DNA of 64,000 nt from Costus lasius (Eukaryota; Streptophyta; Magnoliopsida; Zingiberales; Costaceae), in NCBI GenBank assembly GCA_027563935.2, contig CM050454.1:22689501-22753500 (forward strand), given 5' to 3'. Positions 20,901 to 32,041 of the stretch are shown in pieces (within the stretch, counting starts at the first letter, position 1; each line of letters begins with the position of its first letter). The translations under genes were made by a program, and so were the position numbers. Under the pieces are notes generated by a model. It made no database searches, was not told the origin of the DNA, and was given only the letters and a program-made list of their open reading frames with translations.

Positions 20901-21869
20901 AGCAACCCGTGCCCCGTTTCCAACGCGTAGGTCCACCTCATGCTGTCCCACCTGCCTTCTTCTCTTGAGTTCCTGTACATTTGAACAAATATGAACTCCA
21001 CATGCAGTGTCCAACACCCATGATATAGAAGAAGATGAAAACATGACCTCAGTCACGAATATACCTGAGCCAGAAGCGATGCTTCCCCTCTTATCTCCTT
21101 GGAGTGCTTTACAGTCCTTTTTCCAGTGACCCAGCTGGCCACAGTGGAAACATCTGTATTCCTTGGACCGCTTGACCTTTTGCTTCAAAGCCTTGCTGTA
21201 GCTCTTGACAGGGGTCTTGCCCTTCTTCCCCTTCTTCTTGTTCCTAGAAGGAACCATTAAGACAGAGGTCGAAGGCTTACCCTTCAGAGTCTCCTCAGTG
21301 GTCAAGAGCATATTGAGCAGCTCTGCCGGAGTACAATCGATTTTGTTCATATTAAAATTAATAATGAACGCGTCGAATGAAGGCGGGAGAGACTGCAGAA
21401 TAATATCCACAGCAAGCTCCTGGTTGATGGTATGCCCCAGTTTCTCTAGAGCCTCCTTGTGCCCAATCATCTTGAGCACGTGAGCTCCCACTGGGCTCCC
21501 TTCAGCCAGTTTGCTCTGAAAGAAAAGCTTCGTCAAGTTATAGCATTCTGTCCTCGCCTGTGCAGCATACAGCATCTTGAGGTTCGCTATCATGTCTATA
21601 GCAGACATATCCTCATGCTGACGCTGCAGCGGTGGCGTCATAGACGCTAGCATCAGGCAAGCGACATCAATGCTATCATTGACGTGCTTTTCATAGGCTT
21701 CCCGAACCGCCCTTGCGGCGTTCGGAGCGGGCTGAGGCGGTATCGCCGTCTCGAGGACATACAGTTTCCTCTCTGCCTTAAGTACGATCTTAAGGTGTCC
21801 AAACCAGTCAGAGAAGTTCGGCCCAGCAAACTTCTCCCTTTCCAGTAGGGATCGCACATTGAAGTTCAT
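17985..21869 (-). CDS. intact Ty1/copia gag-pol polyprotein (B1), 1294 aa
   Basis: A single uninterrupted frame encodes everything for copia retrotransposition. Gag spans about residues 1-255 with a CX2CX4HX4C knuckle (C240, C243, H248, C253). Protease has LDTAC with Asp287. Integrase has an HHCC zinc site (H421, H426, C452, C455) and D482, D545, E581, giving DD35E. RT spans about 800-1050 with YVDD at 968-971. RNase H includes TDAS (D1141), STTEAEYVA near 1179-1187 and FCDNTGAIAQAKE. The ATG at 21869 is chosen because the gag N-terminus MNFNVRSLLEREKF is complete there and B2 has lost the same codon. One oddity is Leu926 in IYGLKLASRSW, where B2 and A2 have Gln, highly conserved in copia RT. 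The length is normal for the superfamily, and identical LTRs imply recent insertion. Confidence 0.95.
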   Translation of the reverse strand: MNFNVRSLLEREKFAGPNFSDWFGHLKIVLKAERKLYVLETAIPPQPAPNAARAVREAYEKHVNDSIDVACLMLASMTPPLQRQHEDMSAIDMIANLKMLYAAQARTECYNLTKLFFQSKLAEGSPVGAHVLKMIGHKEALEKLGHTINQELAVDIILQSLPPSFDAFIINFNMNKIDCTPAELLNMLLTTEETLKGKPSTSVLMVPSRNKKKGKKGKTPVKSYSKALKQKVKRSKEYRCFHCGQLGHWKKDCKALQGDKRGSIASGSGIFVTEVMFSSSSISWVLDTACGVHICSNVQELKRRRQVGQHEVDLRVGNGARVAAVAVGDYFISLPSGLVLELNSCYFVPSITKNIISIPALVRKGFSFECNISKCVLSYDNIVYATGSISNGLFMLDMERSIQNIDIKKAKYADDSTLLWHSRLGHINEKRIKRLHDHGLLGSFSYKEIDTCKACLMGKMTKSPFSHKGQRASGLLDLIHSDVCGPFSKHARGGYQYFITFTDDFSRYGYVFLMRHKSESFDKFKEFKNEVQNQLGRNIKALRSDRGGEYLSHTFTDYLKECGIISQLTPPGTPQWNGVSERRNRTLLDMVRSMMSQASLPNSFWGFALETAAKVLNRVPSKAVSKTPYELWYGKQPSLTFIRIWGCEAYVKKLASGKLESRSDKCIFVGYPKETKGYYFFDPKENKVFVARTAIFLEKEFLLQEASGREIKLDENPEEGQSAQAQLDEPEPVDQVIEHPEAQISRELRRSGRIRRQPERYDGVYIIDNDEPLTYADAVNGPESARWLEAMRAEMDSMSDNQVWDLVDPPPGVIPIGCKWIFKKKIDMDGNVVTYKGRLVAKGFKQIYGIDYDETFSPVAMFKSIRILFAIAAYYDYEIWQMDVKTAFLNGNLDDDVYMTQPEGFTNPSDRHKICKLKKSIYGLKLASRSWNIRFDESVTEFGFIKNEDDPCVYKRFSGSVITFLVLYVDDILIIGNDIPEMHAVKAWLRKCFQMKDLGEAAYVLGVKIYRDRSKRLLGLCQSTYIDKVLERFHLENSKRGYLPVRHGLNLSKSQCPQTQTEKDEMDNTPYASAIGSIMYAMLCTRPDVAYGLSVTSRFQSNPGMAHWIAVKNILKYLRRTKDMFLIYGGQEELSIEGYTDASFQSDQDDFRSQSGYVFSLNGGAVVWKSFKQSTVADSTTEAEYVAASEASKEAVWIRKFVRELGVVPSSADPLVIFCDNTGAIAQAKEPRSHQKSKHIQRRFHLIREIIDRGEIKVCKVHTDDNLADPLTKPLAQQKHEKHCNNMGLRFLNH

Positions 21870-23674
21870 GGTGTTCGTTGCTGCAGGTATCTACAACAAT
21901 GCAAGAACAGCAAGGTCAGTATCAATGTATAAGAATCAATCAGGACTTAAGAAAGATTCTTTTTTTTCTCACTATTTTATCTGGCTTGAAAAATCCAACA
22001 AAACAGCCCGAAAGAGTAGAACTCTTTTAGTGAGATGGGATCCAGATTTCATACTTGGTCTCCGCGTCCCGCTCAGGCGAGATAAGATGCACAAAGAGTA
22101 CAAGCACTAATCTCTGGTAGGCAGTCCCTGCCAATCGCCAACCCGTGCGATTCCCCTTCATCTGGGCAGTCCAGCAGACTGTGCCAACTGAGTTGGTACA
22201 ACACAGTCTCTGACCCCACAGATGGCTGCCTCCATGTGCTACCATATGCGCCACATATGTAGCCAACACGGTCAAGCTGACCCGACCTACTCCCTGGACC
22301 ACCATGTGCTATGCTGAGCAACGAGAAGGGATAAATCCCTACTCTGTAACACACAGGTGTAATCCCGCACCGTCTGAAGATAGATGGACGTGCCCACTGA
22401 GTGGGTACAACACGGCTCCAACGATAATCAGAACAGTGAGGTTTCGCGTCAGAAGGCTTACGAGCTTGATATTTTAGCGTTGGATTTTAACGGTCTTTTA
22501 TCTTCTTCACTATCATGCAATTCCTATGGTGATAGCAGAAGATAAACTTAATCATGCAATTCTAATATTTAAACAATAAAATAAAAGAAAGCATGAATCT
22601 TATGTGGTAAAAGCCCATTGAGCCTAAGTAAGACCTTAACCTAACTTAAGTCTTCACAAGAGCTCTTCATGGGTCTTTAGCTGCTCATCTGGCCCAAACC
22701 AGGGCCCAAGCGCCATCTGCAACTCAGGTGCGCCTACCAGGAATTTGCGCCTGGTCCCAGAGTCGAACCCTAGACCTCCCACCTGGTTAAGCCTCTGCTG
22801 CATGCGCCTCTGCCATGTGTGCTCTGTGCTCTTGTCTAATTAAATTACAAATTTAACTATCTAGACAAGATTGACACGCAGGTCAATCTCACATTATAAA
22901 TTAATTGAACTGTGATACGCAGATCACAAAATTAAAAATTAATTTACAATTAATTCCCAGGCACGCAGGCCCCAGCACAGCACACATTAAAACACGGGCA
23001 GCCCACATAAGAATAAATAAACATACATATGCATCAATCAACAATCATGTGATCCATCATAAAATTAAAATTTTTGAAAACCCCATGGGATCAATTTTAA
23101 TTTTCCTTATTTGCCCTACAACCTTACAATGGTCCATTACTAGGGATCCACTCATCAGACCTAGTCAGATCCACTGCCCTTGCATGCACCAAGTCCTAAC
23201 TGACTTGAGTCGACCAAAAGGCCAACTATGCATGCGCCAAGGGCTGAACGACCACACTGAGGTCTGGCAAGCGGGTGTGACCCCGGGCCTAACTCAGGTG
23301 CATTCATGGGTCGTCTCAATCAGACATCGCTACACGCCTGTCTGCAGTCGACCTATAGCCACCTCAAGCTTGCGCCAAGGTGCTATCTGGTCGACCCATC
23401 AAGGCTGTCAGATAGTCTGATCAGACTGGTTGGATCTTGACTAGACTGAGATTTCAACCCTAATAACCCATCTAAGGATTTATACCATGGCCTTAGATCT
23501 AATGTTAATCGCGCATGTGATATTTCCTTTTGAGAAAACATAAGCCACAATATGCGCCAACATAGATGCGCAAAAAGAAAAGCATAAACAAGTTTCGCAC
23601 ATATAAGATCTAAGCATATTTGGATCACAATCAAAGCAATCATATGAACATATAACCCTAGCTCTGATACCAAT
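21870..23674 (-). other. B1 untranslated leader and PBS
   Basis: A 1.8-kb leader lies between the 5' LTR and gag. The primer-binding site is at 23661-23672 (minus strand TGGTATCAGAGC, initiator tRNA-Met type), two bases from the LTR. Two short hairpins, CCAAC/GTTGG at 22194-22206 and CCCAC/GTGGG at 22393-22405, resemble those of the CopA leader. No other gene is seen. Confidence 0.75.
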
Positions 23675-25343
23675 TGAAGGGAACCCCTTCTAAAGGGGTA
23701 GAAACCCATATGGTGGCGCAACAAGATTTCGCATGGGATATTAGGGTTTCAAAAGATCTATATATGTCATATAACTAGCTTTCGAATATTTGAATGGATG
23801 AAGAAAAACTCATACCATTGCCATCGGTTTGATGAAGCTTTGGAAGGAAAGACGCAAGCGAGCCTTCTCCTAAGTTTCACACACAAGATGATCAATGCGC
23901 CTACCCTTGGTGCTCCTTGTGCTAGCAAAGTTCCAAGGTGTCCTTGATCGAAAAGGAAGGGAGAGAGCAACTCCTTGCTTGGTCGAAACTTCCTCTCTTC
24001 TTCACGTTGTCGCCTCACGCAAAAACGTCTAGAGGAAAACTTCAGATGGCCAGAATAGAGGAATGGTCTCTTCGAACATGATCCTCATCCAAGTGGAGAT
24101 CATGGTTACTAAAAATAGTAACCACCACTCGCCCCAACGTTCACGCCAAGTGAACATGTCGCCAAGCCTTGAACCATGCGCTCATTACATGAGCCGGTTC
24201 AACTTGGTCTGGTTCAAAGACCATTCGACCCAAGCCATCAGTCCAGATCACATTGAACCCTAAAGCTCTGGATCCGACCGTTGATCTCTAGATGCTTCTG
24301 ATCTCACCGATCTGGCATCCATTCTCTCAATCGAAGCTTACCGATCTGTAGCCCTAGTCAATCAGACATGATCAGACTTGATCTCACTTACAATCAGAGA
24401 TTAAATCCCTTTAAACTGAACCCAAACAATTCAGTCCTCACGATCTGACTTAAGTAAGCCATATCATCAAATTGTGCGACCCTGAGGGTTTCCTTTAAAT
24501 GTCGGTAACAATAATTTACATTATCACGATCAGTGAGGGGTATCTAGCAACACATCACTGTCTCCCGATATAAAGGAAAGAGTCTTCCAAGACTACACCC
24601 AAACCACAGCACAAGTGTGAATCAACTCACAAAGCATACATATTTCCTTTGCCACTGGATGTTCTTATTGGACAAGCGTGTCAAGCTTGTAGCTCCAATA
24701 TGATGAGCATGATTAGATCAGATGAACATAGTCACCTGGGTATGGCCATACACTTTCTCAATCATCTCATCCAGGGGGCCCCTTTAGAACATCACACTCC
24801 TTAAACAAGGAGACGGCAATCCTATGTCTATCACTAGTGCCCTAACATGACTCAAGCTCACCATCCAAGATAGTCTATAATCATTATGTTTCAAATGATA
24901 TTGAACTAACTCAAAACAATGACAATCATCATTTAGAAAACACAAGTGATCTCAAGTCAGAGGAAATGTGCCACTTGTCATACTCAAGGAATATTCACAT
25001 TGTGACAAGCAATTGAATATCCTAGTAGGGTCTGTCCAGTACATCCAATGTACCCATGAGTCTACATCTTATTCCATGCTCGAAGCATCCTATAAGATTA
25101 GAACACATATTAGTCTTAACCATATCAAGGCTGTCTCATGTTCACCAAGATATATCGACTAAGGACACAACAGCATGTCAGCCCAGCTGAACAGCTTTGA
25201 GACATTATTCAGAAGAACATATATTGCAGCAGACAATGTAACAACCTGAATAATAACCATGCCTTTATAAACATAAAAGTTTATTACATGATACTGATAC
25301 AATCCCAAGGCCTCAAACATTAGGCTAAGGGCATACCCCAACA
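23675..25343 (-). mobile_element. CopB B1 5' LTR, 1669 bp
   Basis: It is identical by eye to 16296-17964, with the same length and no indel. It acts as the 5' LTR of the element at its left (PBS at 23661-23672). On its right it is followed by another copy of the pol 3' end instead of target DNA. Confidence 0.95.
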
Positions 25344-25503
25344 ATCTCCCACTTGCACTTAATCTAATGGTTGAGAAATCTCAAACCCATATTATTACAG
25401 TGCTTCTCATGCTTCTGCTGCGCCAGAGGCTTGGTAAGCGGGTCTGCCAGATTGTCATCTGTATGTACCTTGCAAACTTTGATCTCGCCACGATCAATGA
25501 TCT
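25344..25503 (-). pseudogene. second-copy pol 3' end after B1 5' LTR
   Basis: These 160 bp repeat 17965-18124 exactly, including the polypurine tract and the last about 45 codons of RNase H (REIIDRGEIKV through MGLRFLNH). They end abruptly at a GATCTC shared with the Gyp1 sequence that follows. This shows a tandem LTR-internal-LTR-internal arrangement cut by a deletion that also removed Gyp1 gag/protease sequence. Confidence 0.9.
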
Positions 25504-25842
25504 CTTGGGTGAGTCTAGTGAGTTGGTCATATAGCTTCTGCCTATAGTTAGGGGAGACATATTTTTCTCTCAGCTTCCACTTCATTTCCTCCCAAGTGGT
25601 GATAGAAGGAATACCACTTCTAGCTAACTTGAGCTCTACACTATTCTAGTACATTTGGACTGAACCTCTTAACAGAAACTTGACACACTGGACTCTTCCA
25701 TGCTCGGGTATCCTACTCTAGATGAAGTAGTTTTCTACTTGCGTTTGCCACTCTAGAAAGGTTTGGGTATCTAAGCTACCTTCAAAGATGGGAGTGGCGA
25801 GTCTAAGGTTTCGGTATATGTCTTCATCCTCATGGTGACAGG
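25504..25842 (-). pseudogene. Gyp1 gag middle segment
   Basis: On the minus strand this reads HHEDEDIYRNLRLATPIFEG followed by TFLEWQTQVENYF, a stop, and, after more changes, MKWKLREKYVSPNYRQKLYD. These are typical gypsy gag blocks (target-binding F-x-G...FLEW and LREKY...). It joins in sense to the gag N-terminus at 57812-58107 once the Ath1 insertion is removed. In-frame stops make it non-functional. Confidence 0.8.
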
Positions 25843-25851
25843 TGTTGTTTC
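25843..25851 (-). repeat. outer 9 bp of Ath1 3' LTR
   Basis: TGTTGTTTC continues directly into 48269 (TGCAAGTGCACGG) once the CopA block is removed, reproducing the LTR start seen at 56523 (TGTTCCGCAAGTGCAC). Target bases ACAGG precede it, and CAGG follows the other end of the element at 57807. Confidence 0.6.
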
Positions 25852-26448
25852 TGTTGGGAAACCTCGGGGATTTTAAAACTTTTACAGACAAACATAGCGA
25901 AAGCAATCCCCGAAATAGGCCAGTCCTAAAAACCCAGAAGATCGAGTCTTGCGAGGGAATCAACATGGTGAGTAGGAGATGATACCTTGATGCAAATCAT
26001 GACATGCGATGCAGGCGCCCAAGTGTGCGCCCACTACAGTCTCGCACACAGCCGAACCTCGAGTCCTCTTCTTCCACGCCTGGTGCTAGCCTCGGGAAGA
26101 AGATCCACGCCTTTGGGAGACTTTCTCAATCACTTGCGCCAACTCCTGAGGAGATGCCAAGGAGAGGAGGTGGAGCTTCGTCGGAGTCCAACTCTTGAAG
26201 CACTCCACCACGATCCGAATAGGAATCAACCCAAGCCAAAGTCCAACTTTGGGGAGGAGGGCGACAAGGAGCTTGCAGGAACTGAACCAAGTAAGGAAGA
26301 GAGTCCAACTCTCTTAATGTCCGAATACCTAAAGAGTGGCGACAAAGGGAAGAGGAGAAGAGAGTGTAACCCGACAAAAGGGGGGCTAGGGGGTTTATAT
26401 ACCCATGAATAGGGTCACCTCTTCACAAGTGAAGAGGCACACCACTTC
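25852..26448 (-). mobile_element. CopA LTR, minus strand, part 1 (A-minus)
   Basis: It begins TGTTGGGAAACCTCGGGG (CopA LTR 3' end in complement) and runs to 26448, where B2 is inserted. The LTR resumes at 35741. It contains the minus-strand TATA tract TTTATATA (26394-26401) and a CCTCTTCAC/GTGAAGAGG inverted repeat (26418-26437). Confidence 0.85.
26444..26448. repeat. B2 target-site duplication, left (ACTTC)
   Basis: ACTTC immediately before the B2 LTR is repeated at 35736-35740 immediately after it, proving an integrase-mediated insertion. Confidence 0.95.
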
Positions 26449-28131
26449 TGAAAGTTTCTTAAGGGGGGTGAAACCCTAATAGGCGCATATCAGAACTTGC
26501 AACAAGAGGAAATTAGGGTTTCCTAAGATCGCATGGATGAATATATGATCAACTTTAATAACATGTATAGATCGAGAAGGGGATCATACCAATGCCATTT
26601 CTTGGATGGCGACTTGGAATCAAAAGAAGCGTGTGCTTCTTCTCCAAAGGTGCCGCACACAAGATGAGAAGTGGCTTTCTCCTTGTCGTTCCTTGTGCTA
26701 GCAAGGATCTCCAAGTCTCCTGATCGCTTGAAGGGAAGATGAGATGATCTCTTGGCTAGGCCGAATCCTCCTTGAGCGTCAAGACTCACCACACGAGAGG
26801 AGAGAGGCGACAAGAGGAAGATGCGAGCGAGAATAGAGCAATGCTCTCGAACGTGAGGTGTGCTCCCTATTTTGGAAAGCATGACTTCCAAAAATAGTAA
26901 ACCCTCAATGTGTTCAAGCGTTCATGCCCAGTGAACAAGTCGCAACATTCTCCTCTTTGAACCAAGCGTTCACGTGATGAACCGGTTCAATCTCATTTGG
27001 TTTAAAGACCAAATCAAACCAAGCATTGGTCTAGATCATATTAAACCATAAGGCTCAAGATCTAACCATTCATCTCTTGATGCTCTTGATCTCTTCGATC
27101 TAGCATCAATTCTCTCGATCGAAGCTTACCGATCTCAAGCCCTAATCAATCAAACATGATCAGACCAGATCTCACTTACAATCAGAGTTTAAATCCCATT
27201 AAACTGAACCAAAACAATTCAGTCCACACGATCTGACATAAGTAAGCCATATCATCAAATTGTGCGACCCTAAGGGTTTCCTTTAAATGTCGGTAACGAT
27301 AACTTACGTTATCACGAACAGAGAGGGGTATCTAGCAACACATCACTGTCTCCCGATATAAAGGAAAGAGTCTTCCAAGACTACACCCAAACCACAGCAC
27401 AAGTGTGAACCCAAGTCACTTGACATATGTGTTTCCTTTGCCACTGGATGTTCTTATTGGACAAGCGTGTCAAGCCTATAATTCCAATATGATGAGAATG
27501 ATTAGATCAGATGAACATAGTCATCTGGGTATGGCCATACACTTTCTCAATCATCTCATCTAGGGGGCCCCAACAGAACATCACACTCCAAACAAGGAGA
27601 CGGCAATCCTATATCTATCACTAGTGCCCTAACATGACTCATGCTCATTATCCAAGATAGTCTATAACCATTATGTTTCAAATGATATTGAACTACCTCA
27701 AAACAATGCCAATCATCATTTAGAAACACAAGTGATCTCAAGTCAGAGGAAATATGCCACTTGTTTGCATACAAGGATTATTCACATTGTGACAAGCAAT
27801 CGAATATCCTAAGTAGGGTATGTCCAGTACATCCAATGTACCCATGAGTCTACATCTTATTCCATGCTCGAAGCATCCTATAAGATTAGAACACATATTA
27901 GTCTCAATCATATCAAGGCTGTCTCATGTTCACCAAGATATCTCGACTAAGGACAATACTGCATGTCAGCCAAGCTGAACAGCATTGAGACATTATTCAG
28001 AAGTATACATATTGCAGCAGATAATGTAACAACCTGAATAACAACCATTGCCTTTATAAACATAGAGTTTATACATGATACTGAAATAATCCCAAGGCCT
28101 CAAACATTAGCCTTAAGGGCATACCCCAACA
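26449..28131 (-). mobile_element. CopB B2 3' LTR, 1683 bp
   Basis: It starts TGAAAGTTTCTTAAGGGG and ends CATACCCCAACA. It matches 34054-35735 with roughly a dozen differences by eye, including one single-base indel. Confidence 0.95.
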
Positions 28132-28151
28132 ATCTCCCACTTGCACTTAAT

Positions 28152-31100
28152 CTAATGGTTGAGAAATCTCAAACCCATATTATTACAGTGCTTCTCATGC
28201 TTCTGCTGCGCCAGAGGCTTTGTAAGCGGGTCAGCTAGATTGTCATCTGTATGAACCTTGCAGATTTTGATCTCGCCACGATCAATGATCTCCCGGATCA
28301 TGTGAAACCTTCTCTGTATGTGCTTGGACTTCTGGGGCGACCGTGGTTCCTTTGCTTGTGCTATTGCTCCAGTGTTATCACAGAAGATAACCAAAGGATC
28401 TGCACTCGAAGGAACAACACCAAGTTCCTGAACGAACTTACGAATCCACACTGCCTCCTTAGATGCTTCTGAGGCTGCAACATACTCGGTTTCTGTTGTG
28501 GAATCAGCAACAATTGATTGTTTGAAACTTTTGCACACCACTGCTCCTCCATTCAAGCTAAAAACATAGCCTGATTGCGATCGGAAATCAACCTGGTCAG
28601 ATTGGAACGAAGCGTCAGTATATCCTTCAATACTGAGTTCTTCCTGACCTCCATAAATCAAGAACATATCTTTGGTCCTCCGAAGATATTTCAAAATGTT
28701 CTTGACCGCAATCCAGTGTGCCTTCCCTGGATTACTTTGGAATCGACTGGTCACGCTTAACCTGTAAGCGACGTCTGGGCGAGTACACAACATCGCATAC
28801 ATAATGGACCCAATAGCCGAAGCATAAGGCGTATTGTCCATTTCATCTTTCTCAGTCTGTGTTTGTGGACACTGACTCTTTGAAAGATTCAGACCATGTC
28901 TGACTGGAAGATACCCTCTTTTAGAATTTTCTAAATGAAATCTCTCCGGGACTTTATCGATGTAAGTACTCTGGCACAGCCCGAGAAGCCTCTTAGATCT
29001 ATCTCTGTAGATCTTCACACCTAATACATAGGCTGCTTCTCCTAAATCTTTCATCTGGAAACATTTTCTTAACCATGCCTTAACCGCATGCATTTCAGGA
29101 ATATCGTTTCCAATGATCAAGATATCATCGACGTAGAGGACTAGGAAAGTAATCACGCTCCCACTAAACCTCTTATATACACACGGGTCATCTTCATTCT
29201 TGATGAAACCAAACTTACAGATTGATTCATCAAAACGAATATTCCAGCTTCTCGATGCTTGTTTAAGTCCATAAATGGACTTCTTTAATTTGCATATTTT
29301 ATGACGATCTGATGGATTAGTGAAACCTTCAGGTTGTGTCATATACACATCCTCCTCTAAGTTTCCATTAAGGAAAGCGGTCTTCACATCCATTTGCCAG
29401 ATCTCATAATCATAATATGCTGCTATCGCAAGAATAATCCGAATAGACTTGAACATGGCTACAGGAGAGAAAGTTTCATCATAATCTATCCCGTAGATTT
29501 GTTTGAAACCTTTCGCAACTAGCCTGCCTTTATAGGTAACCACGTTACCATCCATGTCAATCTTCTTCTTGAAGATCCATTTACAGCCTATAGGGATTAC
29601 TCCCGGAGGTGGATCAACCAAATCCCAGACTTGGTTATCTGACATGGAGTCCATCTCGGCTCGCATAGCTTCAAGCCATCTTGCTGATTTCGGTCCACTG
29701 ACCGCATCCGCATAAGTGAGGGGTTCATCATCAATGATGTAGACTCCGTCATAGCGCTCAGGCTGTCGACGGATCCTTCCCGATCTTCACGTTTCCCGTG
29801 ATATCTGAGCCTCAGGTTGTTCAGTAACCTGATCTACTGGCTCAGGCTCATCCAACTGTGCTTGACACTTTGTCCTTCTTCTGGATTCTCATCCAGCTTT
29901 ATTTCTCTCCCACTGGCCTCTTGCAGAAGAAATTCTTTCTCAAGAAAAATAGCCGTCCGAGCAACAAATACTTTGTTCTCTTTGGGATCGTAGAAATAAT
30001 AACCCTTAGTTTCTTTAGGGTAACCGACAAAGATACATTTCTCAGATCTGCTCTCTAGTTTCCCAGAGGCGAGCTTTTTGACATAAGCCTCGCAACCCCA
30101 GATCTTAATAAATGTCAAGCTCGGCTATTTCCCATACCATAACTCATATGGAGTCTTTGAAACGGCCTTGGATGGCACTCGGTTTAGTACCTTTGCAGCT
30201 GTTTCCAGTGCAAATCCCCAAAAGGAGTAAGGTAGAGTAGCCTGACTCATTATAGAACGAACCATATCCAGTAAGGTTCTATTTCTCCTCTCGGACACAC
30301 CATTCCATTGCGGTGTTCCTGGCGGAGTGAGCTGTGAGATAATCCCACACTCCTTCAGATAGTCAGTAAACTCATGACTCAAGTATTCTCCACCTCGATC
30401 TGAATGAAGTGCCTTGATATTTCGGCCTAGCTGATTTTGTACTTCATTTTTGAACTCTTTGAACTTGTCAAAAGATTCACTCTTATGTCTCATTAGATAG
30501 ACATAGCCATATCTACTGAAATCATCAGTAAAGGTAATGAAGTATGAATAGCCACCTCTGGCATGTTTACTAAATGGCCCACACACATCACTGTGAATGA
30601 GGTCAAGTAAACCTGAAGCCCTTTGACCTTTATTAGAAAAAGGAGACTTCATTTTACCCATTAAACAAGCTTTGCATGTATCCAGCTCCTCATAGGAGAA
30701 TGATCCCAGTAGTCCATGATCATGCAACCGCTTAATACGCTTCTTGTTAATATGGCCTAAACGACTATGCCATAATAAGGTGCTGTCATCAGCATACTTG
30801 GCTTTCTTAATATCAATCTGTTGTATTGAATATTCCATGTCCAACATGAATAACCCATTGTTAATTGACCCAGTAGCATAAACAATATTATCAAAAGAAA
30901 TATAACACTTTGAAATTTTGCATTCAAAGGAAAACCCTTTCCTGACAAGAGCAGGAATAGAGATAATATTCTTAGTTATGCTCGGTACAAAATAACAATT
31001 GTCCAGTTCTAATACAAGACCAGATGGTAAAGAGATGTGATAAACTCCTACAGCAACAGCAGCAACCCGTGCCCCGTTTCCAACTCGTAGGTCCACCTCA

Positions 31101-32041
31101 TGCTGTCTCACCTGTCTTCTTCTCTTGAGTTCCTGTACATTTGAACAAATGTGAACTCCACATGCAGTGTCCAACACCCATGAAATAGAAGAAGAAGATA
31201 CCATGACTTCAGTCACGAAAATACCTGAGCCAGAAGCGAAAGGCTTGTTTCCCTTCATGTCTCCTTGGAGCGCTTTACAGTTCTTTTTCCAGTGACCCAG
31301 CTGGCCACAATGGAAACATCTGTATTCCTTCGACCGCTTTATCTTTTGCTTTAGAGCCTTGTTGTAGCTCTTGATAGGGGCTTTGCCCTTCTTCCCCTTC
31401 TTCTTGTTCCTTGAAGGAAACATTAGGGCAGAGGATGAAGGCTTTCCCTTCTCACGAGACTGAGTCTGCTCTGTAGTCAAGAGCATGTTCAGTAACTCTG
31501 CCGGCGTACAGTCGATCTTGTTCATATTAAAATTAATGATGAATGGATCGAAAGAGGCCGGGAGAGACTGCAGGATGATGTCTACAACAAGCTCCTGATT
31601 GATGGTGTGTCCTAGTTTCTCTAGAGCCTCCTTGTACCCAATCATCTTGAGTACGTGAGCTCCCACTGGACTCCCTTCAGTCAGTTTGCTCTGAAAGAAA
31701 AGTTTCGTCAAGTTATAGCGTTCAGTCCTTGCCTGTGCAGCATACAGCATCTTGAGGTTTGCTATAATTTCTATAGCAGATAAATCCTCATGCTGACGCT
31801 GCAGCTGTGGCGTCATAGATGCTAGCATAAGGCAAGCGACATCAATGCTATCATTGACATGCTTCTCATAAGCTTCCCGAACCGCCCTTGCGGCGTTCGC
31901 AGCGGGTTGAGGCGGTATTGCCGTCTCGAGGACATACAGCTTCCTCTCAGCCTTAAAAACAATCTTAAGGTGTCCGTACCAGTCTGAGAAGTTTGGCCCA
32001 GCAAACTTCTCCCTTTCCAGTAAGGATCGCACATTGAACGC
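28152..32041 (-). pseudogene. Ty1/copia gag-pol (B2), broken
   Basis: This is homologous to the B1 polyprotein across its whole length. The frame 30125-32032 holds gag, knuckle (CFHCGQLGHWKKNC), protease LDTAC and integrase HHCC/DDE. A TAG at 30125-30127 replaces the Gln of YGKQPSL. The next frame covers 29834-30118, then a frameshift and small deletion near 29690-29830 precede the RT/RNase H frame 28152-29666, which keeps YVDDIL and GLKQASRSW. The start codon aligned with B1's ATG reads ACA, so translation from the normal site is lost. B2 cannot make a full polyprotein. The last residues MGLRFLNH are shared with B1. Confidence 0.92.

Noticed and set aside
26523..26891. 122-codon minus frame repeated at 34128-34496
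   Set aside because: It lies in the two B2 LTRs; B1 and B3 LTRs do not keep the same protein.
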